Source of the DNA: an uncultured Paracoccaceae bacterium
GTDB lineage: Bacteria > Pseudomonadota > Alphaproteobacteria > Rhodobacterales > Rhodobacteraceae
DNA length: 64,000 nt
Assembly: GCA_947494675.1 (NCBI GenBank)
Contig: CANLVP010000001.1
Location: forward strand, 620,001-684,000
Direction of reading: 5' to 3'
The position numbers and the translations under genes were made by a program. This document shows positions 60,790-64,000 of the stretch, one piece after another (within the stretch, counting starts at the first letter, position 1; the number at the start of each line of letters is the position of its first letter). The notes beneath the pieces are model-generated. The model had not been told where the DNA came from. It ran no database searches and worked only from the letters and a program-made list of their open reading frames with translations.

Positions 60790-61650
60790 ATGAACCGCGA
60801 CTGGATCGCCACCGCCCGCACATTGTCCGAAGCGCTGCCCTATTTGCAGCGCTATTCCGGCGCTGTGGTCGTCGTGAAATTCGGCGGCAACGCCATGGGT
60901 GACGCGGATGCGATGGCGGAATTTGCCCGTGATATCGTGCTGATGCGGCAGGTCGGGATGAACCCCGTTGTGGTCCATGGCGGCGGGCCGATGATCAACG
61001 AAATGCTTGATAAGCTTGGGATAAAATCCGAATTCATCCGCGGCAAGCGCGTCACGGATCAAGCCACGGTTGAAGTGGTTGAGATGGTTTTAACCGGCCT
61101 TGTGAACAAGCGCATCGTGCAGGCCATCATGGACGAAGGTGGCCGTGCTGTGGGTCTATCGGGCAAGGATGACGACCTGATGGTGGCCGAGGCCGATGAC
61201 CCGGAACTGGGTTTCGTGGGCCGCCCGATTGAGATGAATGTGCAGGTGCTGCGCGATCTTTATGACGCAGGCATTATCCCCGTTGTGGCCCCTGTGGCGA
61301 CGGGCGAAGACCCGCTTGAGACCTTTAACGTCAACGGTGACACGGCGGCTGGCGCCATCGCTGGAGCATTGAAAGCGGATCGCCTTTTGCTGCTGACGGA
61401 TGTGGCGGGCGTCAAGGATGACACCGGTGAAGTTGTCACGCAACTCAGCCCGGAACAGGTGCGCGAATTGACCGAAAGCGGTGTGATTGCGGGTGGGATG
61501 ATCCCCAAGACTGAAACCGCGCTCAAGGCGATTGAGGATGGGGTTCGCGCTGTGGTGATCCTTGACGGGCGCATCCCGAATGCCTGCCTGATCGAACTGT
61601 TTACAGAGCATGGCGCGGGGTCGATTATCCGCAATTCCAAGCCAGGTTAA
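60790..61650 (+). CDS. argB: Acetylglutamate kinase
   Basis: A 286-residue amino-acid kinase carrying out the second step of arginine synthesis. Features include [63 protein letters not shown] and [17 protein letters not shown] 60790 is chosen over ATG 60775 because GAGGAAG lies upstream at the correct distance. The N-terminal helix typical of arginine-sensitive hexameric enzymes ([18 protein letters not shown]) is present, suggesting feedback control. Confidence 0.95.
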   Translation: MNRDWIATARTLSEALPYLQRYSGAVVVVKFGGNAMGDADAMAEFARDIVLMRQVGMNPVVVHGGGPMINEMLDKLGIKSEFIRGKRVTDQATVEVVEMVLTGLVNKRIVQAIMDEGGRAVGLSGKDDDLMVAEADDPELGFVGRPIEMNVQVLRDLYDAGIIPVVAPVATGEDPLETFNVNGDTAAGAIAGALKADRLLLLTDVAGVKDDTGEVVTQLSPEQVRELTESGVIAGGMIPKTETALKAIEDGVRAVVILDGRIPNACLIELFTEHGAGSIIRNSKPG

Positions 61651-61678
61651 TGGCCCACCGTGCGCCCAAAATCGGGGA

Positions 61679-61740
61679 TGCACGTCCCATGCAGAACCGA
61701 TGCACAACTGATGCACAAGTGATACGCATCAAAGTCTTAA
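61679..61740 (+). repeat. 11-bp-phased TGCA element, copy B
   Basis: TGCA at 61679, 61690, 61701 and 61712 with a decayed fifth unit at 61723 (all 11 bp apart), ending in CATCAAAGTCTTAA (61727-61740). The tail keeps the same phase relative to the array as in the copy at 6461. It lies between argB and the ferredoxin-like gene. Confidence 0.75.
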
Positions 61741-61780
61741 GATCGTTAAGTAACGCACCGTGCGATGGGGAATGGCCATG

Positions 61781-62416
61781 ATGGATCATGACGGTCTGTC
61801 GGCGACGCTCGCCCCGCTCGGCTTACAGATTTTGGGTCATACCGCCACCACGGAAACCGACCCGGGCGGGGCAGGTCAGACCCTTGTGCTGATCGGCCCG
61901 GATGAACCCCGCTTTTGGTCGGTCTTTGCGAAAAGCCCCGAGATGGCCGATAGCGCAGCTGACGCCTTAGACCGGTGGTCAGCGCGGGTGCTGGGCGATG
62001 TGTGCAAGGAGGTCGGCGGCAAGGCCGTCTTTCCATTTGGCGGACCGCCGTTTCTGCCGTTCCTGACATGGGCGCAGCGGAGCGGACGGTTCTGGCCCTC
62101 GCCCATCAACTTTGTTGTGCATGACAGCGCGGGGCTATTCGTGTCGTTTCGCGGCGCGATCATATTGCCGGGGGTTTGGCCCACGGCCCCTGCCCCGGTC
62201 AAACCCTGCCTGACCTGTGCGGCCCCCTGTGCGACCGCCTGCCCGGTGGATGCCTTTGCCGATGGCTATGACGTGGCCGCGTGCAAGGCGCATGTGACGT
62301 CAGAGGCCGGAGAGGACTGTCGCAGCGCAGGCTGCTTGGCGCGGCGGGCCTGTCCAGTGGGGCAAGGCAACCGGCTGGCAGCACAGGCCAATTTTCATAT
62401 GGAGGCGTTCTTATGA
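61781..62416 (+). CDS. Ferredoxin-like protein with C-terminal cysteine cluster
   Basis: A 211-residue protein. The C-terminal region has CLTCAAPCATACPVDAF, a CxxCxxxCxxxCP-type [4Fe-4S] motif, and further Cys in AACKAHV, DCRSAGCLARRACPVG. The N-terminal ~130 residues (FWSVFAKSPEMADSAADALDRWS, FPFGGPPFLPFLTWAQR) resemble uncharacterised iron-sulfur proteins of alphaproteobacteria. Several in-frame starts exist (GTG 61760, ATG 61772, 61778, 61781); 61781 has GGGGAA at suitable distance. The partner enzyme is unknown. Confidence 0.75.
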   Translation: MDHDGLSATLAPLGLQILGHTATTETDPGGAGQTLVLIGPDEPRFWSVFAKSPEMADSAADALDRWSARVLGDVCKEVGGKAVFPFGGPPFLPFLTWAQRSGRFWPSPINFVVHDSAGLFVSFRGAIILPGVWPTAPAPVKPCLTCAAPCATACPVDAFADGYDVAACKAHVTSEAGEDCRSAGCLARRACPVGQGNRLAAQANFHMEAFL

Positions 62417-62904
62417 TCCGCTTGATCTTAATCCGACATGCAAAATCCGGCTGGGATGACCCGATGGCCGACGATCATGACCGCACCCTGACCGAGCGCG
62501 GGCACAAGGCGGCAGCGGCCATCGGGGCTTGGCTGGCTGCACGGGGCGACGTGCCGGATGTGGTGCTGTGTTCTGATGCGATGCGGACCCAGCAGACCGC
62601 AAAGGGTGTGATCGCCGCGTTCGAGACCGCACCGACGTTGAAACTGCGGCCCGCGCTTTACCACGCCAGCCCCGATACCGTGATCGATGAGGCGATGGCA
62701 GAACGTGTGGGCTGCGTTGCCGTGATCGGGCATAATCCGGGGATTGGGATGGCGGCACATGGTTTGGTGAAAACCCGGCCCGCGCATGGGCGGTTCAGCG
62801 ATTATCCGACCTGTGCGACAACGATCATCGATTTCCCCCATGCGGTTTTGCTGGGTGAAGGCGAGCTGGTCGATTTCGTCGTGCCGCGTGATCTGACGGA
62901 TTGA
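62413..62904 (+). CDS. sixA: SixA-like histidine phosphatase
   Basis: A 163-residue protein of the histidine phosphatase superfamily: catalytic LILIRHAKSGWDD at residues 4-16, LTERGHKAA, and the second His in VAVIGHNPGI. Length and SGW-D pattern fit SixA, which dephosphorylates histidine phosphotransfer domains. ATG 62413 has GGAGG 9 bp upstream and overlaps the previous stop. Confidence 0.85.
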   Translation: MIRLILIRHAKSGWDDPMADDHDRTLTERGHKAAAAIGAWLAARGDVPDVVLCSDAMRTQQTAKGVIAAFETAPTLKLRPALYHASPDTVIDEAMAERVGCVAVIGHNPGIGMAAHGLVKTRPAHGRFSDYPTCATTIIDFPHAVLLGEGELVDFVVPRDLTD

Positions 62905-62977
62905 ATGCACAGGTTTGCGGCAACTACGCCCTGAACCGGGCGAGAATTTGCCGGATCACGCCAAGACACTCAGTTCC

Positions 62978-63008
62978 TTGACAAATTCTGAACGAATTTA
63001 GGCTATAT
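62978..63008 (+). promoter_or_regulatory. Candidate promoter with internal palindrome before the Hint-domain gene
   Basis: TTGACA at 62978-62983 and a CTATAT region around 63003-63008 form a sigma-70-like promoter. Between them lies AAATTC-TGAAC-GAATTT (62983-62999), a perfect 6-bp inverted repeat in the spacer, as would suit a repressor site. Confidence 0.55.
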
Positions 63009-63043
63009 CTGGCGGGTACGCGGAGAACGATGGACCCTTTCGG

Positions 63044-64000
63044 ATGCCTGTGACGAACCTGATTGTGAACGGAGATTTCACCAACAGCGCCAACCGGAGC
63101 GCTGATGGCTGGTCCGGCACGGACATCGAAACGCGGCCTTCAAGTGTTTATATTTCCGGGTCCGGCAGCAGCCGCGTTGCAGAGCTGAATGGCGGCACTG
63201 GCCAGACTACGGTCATGCAACAGACCTTTACCGTGACAGAGCCTGCGACGGCGGAACTGAACCTTGATTTTGCGCTGCGCGACAGTGGCGATGTGGGGAT
63301 TGATGGGTTCCGGATTGAGGTTCTCGATGGCAGTGGCACGGTGATTTACACGCAAGACGTCATGCCGACGGTCAATTCCGTCTATGATGAGATTTCGGCC
63401 TCCGTCACCTTTCCAGCGGCAGGCGATTACACGCTGCGGTTTACCGAGATTGGCGATAACGCCGATGGCTCTGGCGCGATCATCGACAATGTTGAATTGC
63501 TGATTTGCTTTGGGGGCGAGACCTTGATCGACACGCCCGAAGGGTCCGTCTGCGCCAAGGATTTGCAGGTGGGTCAGATGGTCACGACGGCCAGTGGGCC
63601 ACAGCCCATTCGTTGGATCGGGTCGCGCAGCGTTGGCCCGGAACAGACGGCGCGCGATCCGCGATTTTGTCCGGTGCGGATCAGCGCCGGTGCGCTGGGG
63701 GCCGGGCTGCCGAAGCGGGATCTATTAGTGTCACGGCAGCATCGGTTGCAAGTGACGTCGCCCATTGCGCTGCGGATGTTTGGCCAAGCCTCTGTCCTGG
63801 TGTCGGCCCTGCGGTTGACGGATTTGCCGGGCATCTATCTGGATACTTCGGTGCAAGAGATTGATTATTATCACATTTTGCTGGACGCGCATGAGGTGAT
63901 CTTTGCCGAAGGTGCGCCTGCGGAATCGCTTTTGCTGGGGCAGCAGTCGCTGAAAACCTTTGGGGAAACAGACCGGGATGAGATCGCGTTGATGTTCCCG
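63044..64000 (+). CDS. Hint-domain protein with N-terminal beta-sandwich (3' end beyond window)
   Basis: An open frame of at least 319 residues running off the right edge. Residues 1-145 resemble carbohydrate-binding beta-sandwiches (NLIVNGDFTNSANRSADGW, GAIIDNVELLICFGG). From ~148 a Hint (hedgehog/intein-type) domain starts with CFGGETLIDTPEGSVCAKDLQ and shows VSRQHRLQVTSP and LDAHEVIFAEG, typical of Rhodobacteraceae Hint_2 proteins, many of which are type I secreted. The family often autocleaves at the first Cys. ATG 63044 is chosen since the frame matches NLIVNGDF near the N terminus. Confidence 0.8.
   Translation, partial: MPVTNLIVNGDFTNSANRSADGWSGTDIETRPSSVYISGSGSSRVAELNGGTGQTTVMQQTFTVTEPATAELNLDFALRDSGDVGIDGFRIEVLDGSGTVIYTQDVMPTVNSVYDEISASVTFPAAGDYTLRFTEIGDNADGSGAIIDNVELLICFGGETLIDTPEGSVCAKDLQVGQMVTTASGPQPIRWIGSRSVGPEQTARDPRFCPVRISAGALGAGLPKRDLLVSRQHRLQVTSPIALRMFGQASVLVSALRLTDLPGIYLDTSVQEIDYYHILLDAHEVIFAEGAPAESLLLGQQSLKTFGETDRDEIALMFP

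Noticed and set aside
1-64000. CRISPR arrays, insertion sequences, integrases, prophage genes or rRNA operons
   Set aside because: I looked for regular 28-37 bp repeats with spacers, transposase or integrase motifs and rRNA signatures and saw none.

Overview
The window is GC-rich, gene-dense chromosomal DNA from a marine alphaproteobacterium of the family Rhodobacteraceae (Roseobacter group), most likely an aerobic anoxygenic phototroph. The evidence is a puc operon for a light-harvesting 2 antenna, the alphaproteobacterial rpsP-rimM-trmD-rplS-rpmE and rpmH-rnpA-yidD-ttcA-yidC-yihA-argB gene orders, MipZ, a TAXI-TRAP transporter and NasS/NasT-controlled nitrate assimilation. The species cannot be named from sequence alone. 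Both ends are cut: the left edge truncates a GNAT acetyltransferase and the right edge a Hint-domain protein.

Layout. 1-2.2 kb: five tandem, overlapping GNAT acetyltransferase genes. 2.2-6.4 kb: chorismate mutase, rpsP, rimM, a sulfotransferase-like gene, trmD, a monooxygenase-like gene, rplS and rpmE, bracketed by inverted copies of a palindromic repeat. 6.5-11.8 kb: a small unknown gene, an SRPBCC protein and a divergent YafY/WYL regulator sharing a perfect operator, rhlE, mipZ and an O-antigen-ligase-like membrane protein. 11.8-15.5 kb: tauABC taurine uptake with TauR-like boxes. 15.5-18.6 kb: pucBAC plus a repeat-containing fourth protein, behind a promoter region with PrrA/RegA-like and PpsR-like sites. 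18.6-25.1 kb: a fused TAXI-TRAP permease, its binding protein and a DctB/DctD-type two-component pair.

25.1-39.4 kb: a complete assimilatory nitrate locus on the minus strand: nasT, nasS, a leader with an ANTAR-type hairpin and intrinsic terminator, nrtA, nrtB, a fused double ATPase, a globin, nirB, nirD, nasA, a TrpD2-like gene and cysG. Nitrate would be imported by Nrt, reduced by NasA and NirBD, supplied with siroheme by CysG, and switched on by NasT antitermination.

39.7-49.5 kb: an orphan type VI secretion accessory island, with no sheath or baseplate genes in view. It holds VgrG, a candidate effector with a candidate periplasmic partner, a DUF6484-like protein, a DUF2169 adaptor, a PAAR-like protein with a C-terminal PD-(D/E)XK nuclease, a DUF3396-like immunity protein, an unknown protein and a ketosynthase-fold protein that has lost its catalytic cysteine. 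This is the most promising place for undescribed biology.

49.6-54.5 kb: a YHYH protein, tRNA-Arg, an orphan histidine kinase, a MerA/Lpd-like flavoprotein and a TVP38/TMEM64 protein. 54.7-62.9 kb: rpmH, rnpA, yidD, an inserted alpha/beta hydrolase on the opposite strand, ttcA, yidC, a MOSC protein, yihA, argB, a ferredoxin-like protein and a SixA-like phosphatase. An 11-bp-phased TGCA repeat element occurs twice, after rpmE and after argB, about 55 kb apart.
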